DNA of 64,000 nt from Mycobacterium adipatum (GCF_001644575.1 NZ_CP015596.1:5270001-5334000), one strand, 5' to 3'. Shown: positions 46,614 to 57,942, counted from the first letter of the stretch. The notes: generated by a model from the letters alone, not told the origin. Numbers and translations are program-made.

Positions 46614-46709
46614 TCAGTAGACCCCGCACATGCCGTCGATCGAGACCTCTTCGACGAGGGACTCGGTGACGAGCTCGGTGTCGTTGTCAACCTGCTGGTT
46701 CTTGTCCAT
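46614..46709 (-). CDS. mftA: Mycofactocin precursor peptide MftA
   Basis: 31 residues from ATG 46709, with AAAGGTG 8 bases upstream. The peptide has an acidic leader and ends IDGMCGVY; the terminal Val-Tyr is the part converted by MftC, MftE and MftD into the redox cofactor. First gene of the mft operon. Confidence 0.97.
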   Translation of the reverse strand: MDKNQQVDNDTELVTESLVEEVSIDGMCGVY

Positions 46710-46734
46710 GGATGGCACCTTTCTGGCTGTAATG

Positions 46735-46771
46735 AGGTCACCCGGGTTCGAGCTTTTGTGACCTGGGTCGC
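46735..46771. promoter_or_regulatory. Candidate MftR operator between mftA and mftR
   Basis: An inverted pair AGGTCAC (46735-46741) and GTGACCT (46758-46764), and at the same place two direct repeats, GTCACCCGGGT (46737-46747) and GTGACCTGGGT (46758-46768), 21 bases (two helical turns) apart. It lies in the 103-base divergent gap, as expected for TetR-family MftR. Confidence 0.6.
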
Positions 46772-46812
46772 AACAATATGGCATTGGGTGCAGAAATGGA
46801 AGGGGTGGTTTG

Positions 46813-47403
46813 ATGGGCCAGGTGTCAGGACCTCGCGTCGGCCGGCGACCCTCCACCACCCAGGACCACATCACCTCGGTGGCACTCGACCTTTTCGCCA
46901 ACCGGGGCTTCGACGAGGTGAGCGTCGACGATGTCGCCCGTGCCGCCGGGATCGCCCGCCGCACCCTGTTCCGCTACTACCCGTCCAAGAACGCCATCCC
47001 CTGGGGTGACTTCGATGCCCACCTCAACCTCATGCGCGAATTGCTCGCCGAGGGGGACCCGCAGGCCGATATCGCGACCGCGCTCCGGACGGCCCTGCTT
47101 GCGTTCAACCGTTTCGACGACGAGGAGCGCCACCGCCAACGGATGCGGTTGATCTTGGGAACCGATGCGCTGCAGGCGCATTCGATGACGATGTATGCCG
47201 GGTGGCGCACGGTGGTCGCGGAGTATGTGGCACGGCGGCGCGGCGAGAAGGCGGACAGCCTGGTACCCCAGACCGCCGCCTGGACACTGCTGGGCGTCGC
47301 GCTGACCGCCTACGAGCAATGGCTGGCCGGCGAAGCGGTCTCCCTGGAACAACTCCTCGGCGATTCCTTCGACGTGGTCGGCCGCGGTCTCACCCACCTG
47401 TGA
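46813..47403 (+). CDS. mftR: Mycofactocin system TetR-family regulator MftR
   Basis: 196 residues from ATG 46813 (AGGGG at 46801-46805; the frame also allows TTG at 46810). HTH in [42 protein letters not shown]. MftR represses the mft genes and, in M. smegmatis, is reported to respond to long-chain acyl-CoA. Divergent from mftA. Confidence 0.95.
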   Translation: MGQVSGPRVGRRPSTTQDHITSVALDLFANRGFDEVSVDDVARAAGIARRTLFRYYPSKNAIPWGDFDAHLNLMRELLAEGDPQADIATALRTALLAFNRFDDEERHRQRMRLILGTDALQAHSMTMYAGWRTVVAEYVARRRGEKADSLVPQTAAWTLLGVALTAYEQWLAGEAVSLEQLLGDSFDVVGRGLTHL

Positions 47404-47449
47404 AAAATGGGGGTGTCGGAGTTCGGCTTCGGGCGGCGACGATAAGGGT

Positions 47450-47974
47450 GTGAGCGTCGAATCGGGTCACCGCGATGCCCCTCGGGAGCTGTTGGAGCTC
47501 TACGACGAGGCACTGCCGGTGGTGTACGGGTACTTCACCCGGCGCTGCGGTGACCGCGCCACCGCCGAGGATCTGACCTCCGACACCTTCCTGGCGGCCA
47601 TGGATGCGGCGCGCAAACCGGCACCGCCACCGATGACGGTGCCGTGGCTGATCGGGGTGGCCCGGCACAAACTCGCCGACCACTATCGGCGTAGGCACGC
47701 GCGCTTGAGCGTGCCGATGGCCGAACTGCCCGAAGCCGAGGATCCCGCCGACGACTGGGATGCCGAACTGGACCGCATCGTCGCCGAGGCGGTGCTCGCG
47801 CAGTTGCCCGAGCACCACCGCACCGTGCTGGCGCTGCGGTATCTCGACGACTGCACGGTCGGTGAATGCGCGGAATTGATCGGGCGCACCGTGCACGCCA
47901 CCGAGACCCTGCTGGTGCGGGCCCGCCGCGCCTTCAGATCGCACTACCCGTCACCGGAAGGAGGGCCGTCGTGA
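47450..47974 (+). CDS. ECF RNA polymerase sigma factor
   Basis: 174 residues from GTG 47450 (AAGGG upstream). Region 2: YDEALPVVYGYFTRRCGDRATAEDLTSDTFLAAM; region 4: LPEHHRTVLALRYLDDCTVGECAELIGRTVHATETLLVRARRAF. No C-terminal SnoaL-type extension. The downstream gene overlaps its stop (GTGA), so the partner protein is cotranslated, but that partner is not a recognisable zinc anti-sigma factor. Confidence 0.9.
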   Translation: MSVESGHRDAPRELLELYDEALPVVYGYFTRRCGDRATAEDLTSDTFLAAMDAARKPAPPPMTVPWLIGVARHKLADHYRRRHARLSVPMAELPEAEDPADDWDAELDRIVAEAVLAQLPEHHRTVLALRYLDDCTVGECAELIGRTVHATETLLVRARRAFRSHYPSPEGGPS

Positions 47975-49257
47975 ACAACCACCGGGACATCAACAGCCAG
48001 GATCCCCTGGCCGTGCTGCACGGCGACGAACTCCCGGTGGCACCCGATCCGGCGTTCGCAGACCGGCTGCGCGCACGACTGGAATCGGCCCTCACCCTGC
48101 CCGCGAACACGTCAGGAGTTGTCATGAGCGGCACCGATACCGCTATCGCAGAACTGAATTCGACCACCACGAGCGCTCCCCCGCGACCCGCCGCGATCCC
48201 GTACCTGGCGGTGCCCGACGCGCAGGCCGCCATCGCCTGGTACGTCGAGGCGCTGGGGGCGACCGTCCTCGGCGAGCCGATCCTGATGGGCGACGGCCGG
48301 GTCGGTCATGCCGAACTCGCCATCGGCGACGGGGTACTCTACCTGGCCGATGAGTTCCCCGAGTTGGGCCTCAAAGCCCCTGCTCCGCAGTCTGTTTCGG
48401 TGAGCTTGATGCTGCCGGTCACCGACACCGACGCCGCACTGCAACGAGCCCGCGACCACGGGGCCACCGTGCTGCGCGACGTCTACGAGGACCACGGCTC
48501 ACGGGGCGCCACCATCATCGACCCCGCCGGGCACCGCTGGATGCTCTCGGGCCCGATCACCGGCGCCCGGGTGCGAATCAAGCACGGCGACGTCGGCTAC
48601 GTGTCGATCAACACCCCCGACGCAGCGCGGGCCGAGGCGTTCTACTCAGCCGTGCTCGGCTGGTCTTTCGACGGGCACCACGTCGCCGGATCCAGCCTGT
48701 CGATGGGCGTCCACGAGACCGCCGGCCCGGGCACCCTGTTCTGCTGCTACGCCGTCGACGATCTGGATGCCGCCCGCGAGGCCATCCTGGCCGGCGGCGG
48801 CTCCGTCGGCGAACCGCAGCGGCGCGAGTTCGGCACCGTCCTGGACGCCGTCGACCCGTCCGGCACCGCGTTCGCGGTGTACCGGGACACGGTGGGCACC
48901 GCACGGCCTGCACTCAACGGCACCGGTCCGGGCGAACTGTCCTACATCACCTACTTCGCCGAGGACTCCGCGGACTTCCGGGCGTTCTACTCCCGGGTGC
49001 TGCACTGGACGTTCGAACCCGGGCGGATCCACGACGGCTGGGCGGTGCAGAACGCGCACCCGATGGCCGGCATGGCCGGCGGGTCGCAGACCCCGGTGAC
49101 CGTGCCGATGTGGACCGTCGAGGATGTCGACGCCGCCGCCGAACGGGTGCGGGCGGCCGGCGGAACCGTCATCGAGGAGCCGTCGACACAGTCCTACGGC
49201 AAGTCCGCGCTGTGCGCCGACGACCAGGGCGCCCGGTTCTACCTGGGCCAGCACTAG
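47971..49257 (+). CDS. Protein with N-terminal sigma-linked segment and three VOC modules
   Basis: 428 residues from GTG 47971, preceded by GGAAGGAGG and overlapping the sigma stop. The first 50 residues (DPLAVLHGDELPVAPDPAFADRLRARLE) are not VOC-like and may touch the sigma factor. Three vicinal-oxygen-chelate modules follow at about 70-190, 195-305 and 315-428, each with the DAQ/DAARAEAFYS start and DPAG/DPSG motifs. The VOC fold serves glyoxalases, dioxygenases and antibiotic-binding proteins; enzymatic ligands were not verified. An ATG at 48124 is a shorter alternative start. Confidence 0.75.
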   Translation: MNNHRDINSQDPLAVLHGDELPVAPDPAFADRLRARLESALTLPANTSGVVMSGTDTAIAELNSTTTSAPPRPAAIPYLAVPDAQAAIAWYVEALGATVLGEPILMGDGRVGHAELAIGDGVLYLADEFPELGLKAPAPQSVSVSLMLPVTDTDAALQRARDHGATVLRDVYEDHGSRGATIIDPAGHRWMLSGPITGARVRIKHGDVGYVSINTPDAARAEAFYSAVLGWSFDGHHVAGSSLSMGVHETAGPGTLFCCYAVDDLDAAREAILAGGGSVGEPQRREFGTVLDAVDPSGTAFAVYRDTVGTARPALNGTGPGELSYITYFAEDSADFRAFYSRVLHWTFEPGRIHDGWAVQNAHPMAGMAGGSQTPVTVPMWTVEDVDAAAERVRAAGGTVIEEPSTQSYGKSALCADDQGARFYLGQH

Positions 49258-49258
49258 C

Positions 49259-49307
49259 GATTTGTGGAGTCTTAGCCGGAATGGTTCCGGCTAAGACTCC
49301 ACAAATC
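49259..49307. terminator. Bidirectional 23-bp perfect hairpin between convergent genes
   Basis: Two perfectly complementary 23-base arms (49259-49281, 49285-49307) with a TGG loop. The 5' arm starts right after the VOC stop; the 3' arm runs into the stop codon region of the convergent flavoprotein (stop at 49306-49308). No U-tail, but a very stable structure; likely a two-way terminator. The sequence is unrelated to the similar hairpin at 61059. Confidence 0.7.
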
Positions 49308-50493
49308 ACGAAGAAGCGGGCAGTACGTCGGCGATCGGGGCGCCGGCGGCGATCTTGCCGCGGGCTTTCATCACCCTGCCGGGCATGCCGCCGCCCACGA
49401 CGGCGGTCACCACACCGTCGCGCTCGTAGTAGGCGAGGAACTTGCGACCGTCGTCCTCGACGATGTGCACCACATCGTCGGCCGCCGGTTCACCGAGGCA
49501 TTGGATCTTGACGTCGTACTGGTCACTCCAGAAATACGGCACCGAGATCGCGGCGCTGCCCGGCTCCTGACCGAGAATCGCCGGCACCAGCACGCGGGCC
49601 TGCTCGGCGACATTGCTCCAGTGCTCGACGCGTACCTGGTGGCCCACCTCGGAACGCCAGGACGCCACATCGCCGATGGCCCAGACATGTTCGGCGCTGG
49701 TCCGGCCGGCGTCATCGCACACCACGCCGTTGTCCACCGCGATACCGCTGCCCTCGAGCCACCCGGTCACCGGATACGAACCGATACCGACCACCACGAC
49801 ATCGGCGTCCAACTCGGTGCCGTCGGAGAGCACCACCTTCTCCACCTTGCCGGTGCCGGCCACCGAGGCCACCCCGACGCCGCAGCGCACATCGACGCCC
49901 TCGGCCTCGTGCAGCCGGGTGACCAGCGCACCGATCTGCTCACCGAGCACCGAGGCCAGCGGGGTCGGCTGGGGTTCGACGATCACCACATCGACGCCGA
50001 GCTGACGCAGGCTGGCGGCCACCTCACATCCGATGAAGCCGGCACCGATGATGACCGCGCGCCGGGCGGTGGCGGCGTGCTCACGCAGCGCCGCGCTCTC
50101 GCCGATGGAGCGCAGCACCCGGATGCCCTCCAGATCGGGAAAGGAGGGGATCCGTTTGGGCGCAAGGCCGGTGGCGATGACCAGTTCGTCATATTCCAGC
50201 GCCGAGCCGTCGGCCAGGGTCAGCACCTTCGCCGCGGTGTCCACCGATTGCGCGGCCGCACCGAGACGCAGCGTGATGTTGCGCTCGTCGTAGAACTCCT
50301 GCGGCTTGAGCACCACATCGTGCTCGGGGTTGCGCAGAACTTCCTTGGACAGCGGCGGCCGGTCGTACGGCAGGTGCTGTTCGTCGCTGACGATGGTGAT
50401 CGGTCCGGTGTATTCGGCGCGGCGCAATTGTTCGGCCGTGCGGGCTGCAGCCAGCCCACCACCGACAATGACGATGCCCCCATTGGTTGCCAC
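49306..50493 (-). CDS. FAD-dependent NAD(P)H:ferredoxin/rubredoxin reductase-like protein
   Basis: 395 residues from GTG 50493. Double dinucleotide-binding folds (IVIVGGGLAAARTAEQL and AVIIGAGFIGCEVAASL), HVWAIGDVA near the FAD end, and PYDRPPLSKEVL, all typical of rubredoxin/ferredoxin reductases. Partner not encoded nearby; it could serve the P450 at 36644, which lacks its own reductase, but that is a guess. Related to but distinct from the reductase at 9462. Confidence 0.88.
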   Translation of the reverse strand: MATNGGIVIVGGGLAAARTAEQLRRAEYTGPITIVSDEQHLPYDRPPLSKEVLRNPEHDVVLKPQEFYDERNITLRLGAAAQSVDTAAKVLTLADGSALEYDELVIATGLAPKRIPSFPDLEGIRVLRSIGESAALREHAATARRAVIIGAGFIGCEVAASLRQLGVDVVIVEPQPTPLASVLGEQIGALVTRLHEAEGVDVRCGVGVASVAGTGKVEKVVLSDGTELDADVVVVGIGSYPVTGWLEGSGIAVDNGVVCDDAGRTSAEHVWAIGDVASWRSEVGHQVRVEHWSNVAEQARVLVPAILGQEPGSAAISVPYFWSDQYDVKIQCLGEPAADDVVHIVEDDGRKFLAYYERDGVVTAVVGGGMPGRVMKARGKIAAGAPIADVLPASS

Positions 50494-50549
50494 GTGGAGT
50501 TTCTTACACGATGGCGCGCTTGTGTAGTCCACCACCCCGGCGGTACCGC

Positions 50550-50987
50550 TCAGGACCGGCTGCGCTCGATGATGTTCGAGAGCACCACGATGCTCTCGCT
50601 GCGCTCGATGTCGGCGCTGGCCCGGATGCGCTCCAGGGCGTCCTCCAGATGGCGCATATCGCGGGCCAGCACGTGCAGGATGGCATCGGCGGTGCCGGTC
50701 ACCGTGGCCGCGCTGACCACTTCCGGAATGTCCACCCAGGCCTGGCGCAGCGCACTCGGTGCGATGGTGCCGTGGCAATAGACCTGCACATAAGCCTCCG
50801 TGGTCCAGCCCAGCGCGTTGCGATCCACCACCGCGGTGAATCCGCGGATGACGCCGCGCTCCAGCATCCGGTCGACCCGTCGTTTCACCGCGGGCGCCGA
50901 CAGGTTCACCCGCTGCCCGATGTCGGCGAAGGTCGCGCGCGCGTCGTCGGTCAACTCGGCGAGGATGCGCTCATCGGTCTCGTCCAC
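50550..50987 (-). CDS. Lrp/AsnC-family transcriptional regulator
   Basis: 145 residues from GTG 50987 (GAGGTGG upstream). HTH: DETDERILAELTDDARATFADIGQRVNLSAPAVKRRVDRMLERGVI; C-terminal RAM effector domain follows. Divergent from the ddaH-rocD genes, so probably an arginine- or ornithine-responsive regulator of them, the arrangement I recall for the Rv2324-rocD region of M. tuberculosis. Confidence 0.9.
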   Translation of the reverse strand: MDETDERILAELTDDARATFADIGQRVNLSAPAVKRRVDRMLERGVIRGFTAVVDRNALGWTTEAYVQVYCHGTIAPSALRQAWVDIPEVVSAATVTGTADAILHVLARDMRHLEDALERIRASADIERSESIVVLSNIIERSRS

Positions 50988-51030
50988 CGTCCACCACCTC
51001 TCGTTGAACAATGAATCGCCGCCTGGGCAT

Positions 51031-51081
51031 CTGTAGCGCAATAAATCGATACTACAGACGCAATATACGGCGATTGATTGC
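51031..51081. promoter_or_regulatory. Candidate Lrp-type operator region
   Basis: In the divergent gap: inverted pair CTGTAG (51031-51036) and CTACAG (51052-51057), direct repeats CGCAATA at 51037-51043 and 51059-51065 (22 bases apart), and GCAAT...ATTGC (51060-51064 and 51077-51081 region). AT-richer than surroundings. Fits repeated half-sites on one face of the helix, as Lrp proteins bind. Confidence 0.45.
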
Positions 51082-51109
51082 TTCACCGATGCCGAATACC
51101 GTCATCATC

Positions 51110-51970
51110 ATGACGGTCTCCGATCTCACCGCCGCCGTGACCACGCCCGTCCGCCGGGCCCGCACCCGCCACTTCGTGATGACGGCGCCGCACCACTTCG
51201 CCGTCGAATACGCCATCAACCCGTGGATGGACCCCAGCGTCCCCGTCGACGTGAATCACGCACTGCGCCAGTGGGAGGCACTGCGGGACACCTACACCCA
51301 GCTGGGCCACACCGTCGAGGCGGTGGACCCGGTCGCCGGACTGCCGGACATGGTCTACGCCGCCAACGGCGGGCTCATCGTCAACGACCGGGCCGTCGTC
51401 GCGAACTTCACCTTCGCCCAGCGCGCGGCCGAGGCCGACGCCTATGCCGCCTGGATGGCCGCGGCCGGTCATCGGCCCGAGCGCACCCACCACCACAACG
51501 AAGGGCAGGGGGATCTCCTGGTAGCCGGCTCGACGGTCTTGGCCGGCTACGGTTTTCGCACCGACCGGCGCGCGCACGACGAGGTGGCCGCGATCACCGG
51601 ACTGCCGGTGATCAGCCTGGAGCTCATCGACCCGCGCTTCTACCACCTCGACACCGCGCTCACGGTGCTCAGCGACGGAGCCGAGGACGGCGAGGTCACC
51701 CTCGCCTACTACCCGCCGGCCTTCTCCGAGACCGCACTCACCCAACTGCGCGCGCTGTTTCCCACCGCCATCGAGGTGGCGACCGCCGACGCCTTCGTAC
51801 TCGGCCTCAACGCGGTCTCCGACGGCCGGCACGTCATCCTGCCGGTCAACGCGACCGGATTCGCCGAGCAATTGCGCGAAGCCGGCTTCGAGCCGATCGG
51901 CGTGGACCTGTCCGAACTGCTCAAGGGCGGCGGGTCGATCAAATGCTGCACGCTGGAGGTGCACCCATGA
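51110..51970 (+). CDS. ddaH: Dimethylargininase/amidinotransferase-family protein (DDAH-like)
   Basis: 286 residues from ATG 51110; an ATG at 51089 adds 7 residues and neither has a clear ribosome binding site. Guanidino-group-modifying fold: MTAPHHFAVEYAINPWM start, EGQGDLLVAGSTVLAGYGFRTD, the YHLDTAL histidine (about H184) and the C-terminal GGSIKCCTLEV with the catalytic cysteine. Family members hydrolyse methylarginines or arginine derivatives to citrulline. The stop overlaps the ATG of a mini-ORF leading to rocD. Confidence 0.82.
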   Translation: MTVSDLTAAVTTPVRRARTRHFVMTAPHHFAVEYAINPWMDPSVPVDVNHALRQWEALRDTYTQLGHTVEAVDPVAGLPDMVYAANGGLIVNDRAVVANFTFAQRAAEADAYAAWMAAAGHRPERTHHHNEGQGDLLVAGSTVLAGYGFRTDRRAHDEVAAITGLPVISLELIDPRFYHLDTALTVLSDGAEDGEVTLAYYPPAFSETALTQLRALFPTAIEVATADAFVLGLNAVSDGRHVILPVNATGFAEQLREAGFEPIGVDLSELLKGGGSIKCCTLEVHP

Positions 51971-52022
51971 GCGAGCGAACCATCGGCCCCGGGTGCGGGC
52001 GGCGAGTGTGCGAGGGGTCCGC

Positions 52023-52026
<4 letters not shown>
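51967..52026 (+). CDS. 19-codon coupling mini-ORF between ddaH and rocD
   Basis: The ATG shares bases with the ddaH stop (ATGA) and its TGA shares bases with the rocD GTG (GTGA). It encodes MSERTIGPGCGRRVCEGSA. The arrangement resembles MIRU-type intergenic elements of mycobacterial operons, which carry small ORFs linking upstream stop and downstream start. It may only serve translational coupling; no product function is claimed. Confidence 0.5.
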
Positions 52027-54136
<2,110 letters not shown>

Positions 54137-54179
54137 CTAGCAGTAGAACTGAAACGTGTTCTAGTGATTGCGGCGGCAA

Positions 54180-55430
54180 CTAGAAGACGACCGCGTCCCG
54201 GATGATGGGGCAGGTCATGCAGTGTCCGCCACCGCGTCCGCGGCCCAGTTCGGCGCCCACGATGGTGATGACCTCCACGCCGGCCTTCCGCAGCAACGAG
54301 TTGGTGTGGGTGTTGCGGTCGTAGGCGAAGACCACTCCGGGTTCGACCGCGACGAGGTTGTTGCCGCTGTCCCACTGCTGGCGCTCCGAGTCGTACTGGG
54401 TGCCGCCCGTCTCGACGATGCGCAACCGCGGCAGACCCAATGCGGCGGCCACCACTTCGGTGAACGGCTTGCCCTCCTCGATCACCTCGACGCCGGGATC
54501 TGAGTCGCTGGGCAACAGGGTGAACGACGCGATGTTGTCCACGATGTCGGGATAGATCGTCACCACATCGCGGTCGGCGAAGGTGAACACGGTGTCCAGG
54601 TGCATGGCGGCGCGGAGCTTCGGCATCCCGGCCACAATCACCTTCTCGGCACCGCCGTTGGCGAACAGTTCGGCGGCCACCTGGGTGATGGCCTGGCGTG
54701 ATGTGCGCTCACTCATCCCGATGAGCACCACACCGTTACCGGGAATCAGTACGTCGCCGCCCTCGATGGTGGCCAGTCCCCACTGTTTCTCGGGATCGCC
54801 CCACCACACCGTCGATCCCACATAGTCCGGGTGGAACTCGTAGATCGCCTTCATCAACAGCGTCTCGTCCTGACGGGCCGGCCAGTACAGCGGATTCAGC
54901 GTCACCCCGCCGTAAATCCAGCAGGTGGTGTCCCGGGTATAGAGCGTGTTGGGCAATGGGGGCATCAGGTATTCGGCGACCCGGGTGTCCTCCCGGGTCA
55001 GCGCGCGGTACCCGGATTGGATGTCCGCGGGCAGGTCGAGGGTCGACATGCCACCGATGAGCAGCTCGGCCAGTCGACGCGGCTGCAGGGAATCCAGGAA
55101 GCCGCGGGTGTCCTCGACGAGGCCCAGACCCACCTCGTTGGCCGTGATCTTGCGGTCGAGCAACCAGTCCTTCGCCTCGGCGATCGCCATGGTCTCGGTG
55201 AGCAGGTCGTGCAGTTCGACGACCTCGACACCGCGTGCGCGCATCTTGTCCATGAAGTCCAGGTGGTCGCGTCGGGCGTTCTGCACCCACAGCACATCGT
55301 CGAAGAGCAAGTCGTCGCAGTTGGTCGGTGTCAGCCGTTCGTGGGCGAGGCCCGGCGCGCACACCAGCACCTTGCGCAGCGTGCCGACCTCGGAGTGCAC
55401 CCCGTAGGCGTCAGACGGTTTGGTGGTCAT
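54180..55430 (-). CDS. arcA: Arginine deiminase
   Basis: 416 residues. Catalytic cysteine C404 in [18 protein letters not shown] and the [10 protein letters not shown] segment are all conserved. Converts arginine to citrulline and ammonia. Only 15 bases from the antiporter gene and surely cotranscribed; the usual partners ornithine carbamoyltransferase and carbamate kinase are not here. Confidence 0.96.
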   Translation of the reverse strand: MTTKPSDAYGVHSEVGTLRKVLVCAPGLAHERLTPTNCDDLLFDDVLWVQNARRDHLDFMDKMRARGVEVVELHDLLTETMAIAEAKDWLLDRKITANEVGLGLVEDTRGFLDSLQPRRLAELLIGGMSTLDLPADIQSGYRALTREDTRVAEYLMPPLPNTLYTRDTTCWIYGGVTLNPLYWPARQDETLLMKAIYEFHPDYVGSTVWWGDPEKQWGLATIEGGDVLIPGNGVVLIGMSERTSRQAITQVAAELFANGGAEKVIVAGMPKLRAAMHLDTVFTFADRDVVTIYPDIVDNIASFTLLPSDSDPGVEVIEEGKPFTEVVAAALGLPRLRIVETGGTQYDSERQQWDSGNNLVAVEPGVVFAYDRNTHTNSLLRKAGVEVITIVGAELGRGRGGGHCMTCPIIRDAVVF

Positions 55431-55445
55431 AGCTGCTCAGTCCTC

Positions 55446-56900
55446 TCAGATCGTGATCGCGCCGGTGACCAGGGACACCACGCCGGCAACGGCACCGGCC
55501 ACGATGACGGCGAACAACACGGCCTCGGCCGGGGTGAACACCCGCAGTCCGCGTTGGCGGCGGGCCATCCAGTACAGCAGCGCTCCGGGGGCGTAGAGGA
55601 TGCACGACAACAGTAGGTGATCCCAGCCCGCCGCGTAGACCAGGAACAGCGTGTACAACGTGGCGACCGCCGAGACCACCATGTGGGGAATCAATGACGT
55701 TGCATCCGAATATGTCTCACGCGTGATCGTGAGCTTCAGGGCGTAACTTGCCGCGAGCAGGTACGGGATGAGCGCGAGCGCGGCGGTCAGATCGAGCATG
55801 AAATTCAGCGCATCGTCGGAGAACACCAGCAGGATCAGCAGCAACTGCACCAGTCCGGCGGCCATGATCAGGGCATTGACCGGCGCGCCGTTGGCGTTCT
55901 CGCGGGCCAAGAATCTCGGCATGTCCTCGGATCGGGCGGGCAGGAACAGGATCTCCGCGGCCATCAATGTCCACGCCAGATAGGCGCCCAGCACCGAGAT
56001 GATGACCCCGACCCGGATGAGCACCGAACCCCACGGTCCGACAACGGATTCCAGCACCGCGGCCATCGAGGGCTGCGCGGCACCGGCCAGCTCGGACTGC
56101 GACATCACGCCGTAGGACGACAGCGTGACGAGCATAAACACCGACAGCACGGCCAAGAAGCCGACCACCGTGGCCCTGCCGACGTCCGCACGTCTCTTGG
56201 CGAACCGCGAATAGACGCTGGCGCCCTCGATTCCCATGAACACGAACACCGTGATCAGCATCGTGCCCTTGGCCTGATCGAAAAGCGCTGACCACGAGTA
56301 GTTCCCGTCACCGCCCCAAAAGTTCCCGGCAAATACATCGGCCTCGAACGCGATGATGACGATGACGACGAACATCAGGATCGGGATGATCTTGGCGAAT
56401 GTCGCGATGCGGTTGATGATTGCCGCTTCCTTGACACCGCGCAGGATCAGATAGAAGAACAACCACACCCCGACCGACGACACGATCACGGCCAGGACGG
56501 TCGACCCGTCTCCCAGCGCCGGGAACAGGGCCGGGAACAGCGTGCCCAGCGTGGCCATGATGAGCACCCAGTACGACGTGTTGCCCGCGCACGCAGATGC
56601 CCAGAACCCGAACGCGGAATTGAACCCGACGTAATCACCGAAACCGGCTCGGGCGTAGGCGTAGATCCCGGCGTCCAGGTCGGGCTTGCGGGTCGCCAGC
56701 TGCTGGAATACGAAGGCCAGCATGAGCATCCCGGCACCGGCGATGGTCCAGGCGATCAGGGCACCCGCCACGCCGGTCTCCACGCCGAACCGACGCGGCA
56801 GCAGGAACACTCCGGAGCCGATCATCGAGCCGATGACCATGGCGGTCAGGGTCGGCAGGCTGACCTTGTTGTCCTTCGTCTCGGCTTCCGTCGCGGTCAC
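55446..56900 (-). CDS. arcD: APC-family amino acid antiporter (arginine:ornithine type)
   Basis: 484 residues from GTG 56900 (GGAGGGG upstream). Twelve hydrophobic segments; VSLPTLTAMVIGSMIGSGVFLLPRRFG matches the basic amino acid/polyamine antiporter group. Directly upstream of arcA, so likely exchanges arginine for ornithine or citrulline. The specific substrate is inferred from context. Confidence 0.85.
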   Translation of the reverse strand: MTATEAETKDNKVSLPTLTAMVIGSMIGSGVFLLPRRFGVETGVAGALIAWTIAGAGMLMLAFVFQQLATRKPDLDAGIYAYARAGFGDYVGFNSAFGFWASACAGNTSYWVLIMATLGTLFPALFPALGDGSTVLAVIVSSVGVWLFFYLILRGVKEAAIINRIATFAKIIPILMFVVIVIIAFEADVFAGNFWGGDGNYSWSALFDQAKGTMLITVFVFMGIEGASVYSRFAKRRADVGRATVVGFLAVLSVFMLVTLSSYGVMSQSELAGAAQPSMAAVLESVVGPWGSVLIRVGVIISVLGAYLAWTLMAAEILFLPARSEDMPRFLARENANGAPVNALIMAAGLVQLLLILLVFSDDALNFMLDLTAALALIPYLLAASYALKLTITRETYSDATSLIPHMVVSAVATLYTLFLVYAAGWDHLLLSCILYAPGALLYWMARRQRGLRVFTPAEAVLFAVIVAGAVAGVVSLVTGAITI

Positions 56901-56983
56901 GGCACCGCCCCTCCCCAGGACTTCGGTAGCTGAGCCGGACGCTACCGCAACCGGATCGGGGAGGCGGCCGTTATCGCCGTCGT

Positions 56984-57829
56984 CTAGAGCTCGGCGATGA
57001 TCTGCTGGCGTTTGGCGGTGTATTCGTCATCGGAGATGGCCCCGGTGGCGCGCAGGGTCTCCAGCTCCTGCAAGCGTTGCGCGGTGCTGGGTTCGGGCAC
57101 CGGCGGCGGGTATACCCCGACCGGTGGGGCCGGGTACGCGGCGGCCGGCTGAGCCGCCGGGGGCGCCTGGTGCGCCGCGGCCCGGCGGACCGCATCCTGC
57201 ACCTGGGCCCGCACCGCGGGATTGTTGCGCAGATCGATCATGCGGTTCATGCCGATTCCGTTGTCCTTCATGATCCGCAGGATCTCCATCAACGGCTCGA
57301 CCTGTCCGGACAGGTCGTAGGTCTTGTTGTCCGCGTCGATGGTGAACGTCGCCGGCATCTGACCGGTGATCAAAGCACTGCGTTCCCAGTCGATCTGGAA
57401 CTGACCGGTGGCCGGATCGACGAGCACCGCCAGACGCCGCGACGTCAGCATCGCCAACCGGGTCACGTCGGCGATCACCCGGTCCTCGGCGTCGAAGGTG
57501 TTGATACCGGGACCGGAGATGCGCAGGTTGAGCTTCACCACCGGCCGCTCGTTGATCCGGGTGTTCGTCTCCGCCATCCCGGTGATCTGCGCCAGCGCCA
57601 GCACACCGTGCGCCTCGAGTTGCTCGGTCCTGACCTGCGCCTGCGCGCCATAGCCGGCGATCCCCAACGCGACCAGCACGTCGACGGCGGTCACCAGCAG
57701 ACCGGTCCAGAACATCCACTTCATCAGCTCGCTCTGCCCGGTCGCGAAGTAGACGGCAAGGAAGATCGGCCCGACCAGGCCGCCGCACAGCAACACCATG
57801 AGCTGTGCCTTCACATAACGCCACACCAT
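56984..57829 (-). CDS. Membrane protein with C-terminal SHOCT domain
   Basis: 281 residues from ATG 57829 (GAGGAGCGG upstream). Two N-terminal helices (about 8-30 and 36-60), a beta-rich middle region, a Pro/Ala-rich linker (about 220-248) and a SHOCT domain (LQELETLRATGAISDDEYTAKRQQIIAEL), a short oligomerisation module found at protein C-termini. Function unknown. Divergent from the kinase gene. Confidence 0.8.
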   Translation of the reverse strand: MVWRYVKAQLMVLLCGGLVGPIFLAVYFATGQSELMKWMFWTGLLVTAVDVLVALGIAGYGAQAQVRTEQLEAHGVLALAQITGMAETNTRINERPVVKLNLRISGPGINTFDAEDRVIADVTRLAMLTSRRLAVLVDPATGQFQIDWERSALITGQMPATFTIDADNKTYDLSGQVEPLMEILRIMKDNGIGMNRMIDLRNNPAVRAQVQDAVRRAAAHQAPPAAQPAAAYPAPPVGVYPPPVPEPSTAQRLQELETLRATGAISDDEYTAKRQQIIAEL

Positions 57830-57890
57830 GGACCGCTCCTCGTCTCGACGCGCTCAGATAATGACACCCGTCGGCCCGGGGCGGTTTGGC

Positions 57891-57940
57891 AATGTCCGTC
57901 AATTGGCCGACGTTGACACTGACATTCGGTACATAATGTC
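57891..57940 (+). promoter_or_regulatory. Kinase promoter region with AATGTC/GACATT repeats
   Basis: GACATT (57921-57926) and AATGTC (57935-57940) form a palindrome with an 8-base centre over the core promoter; a third AATGTC is at 57891-57896. CATAAT (57932-57937) is a likely -10, predicting a start at or next to the GTG at 57943, i.e. a leaderless transcript. TTGACA (57913-57918) is too close to act as the matching -35. Confidence 0.5.
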
Positions 57941-57942
57941 CT

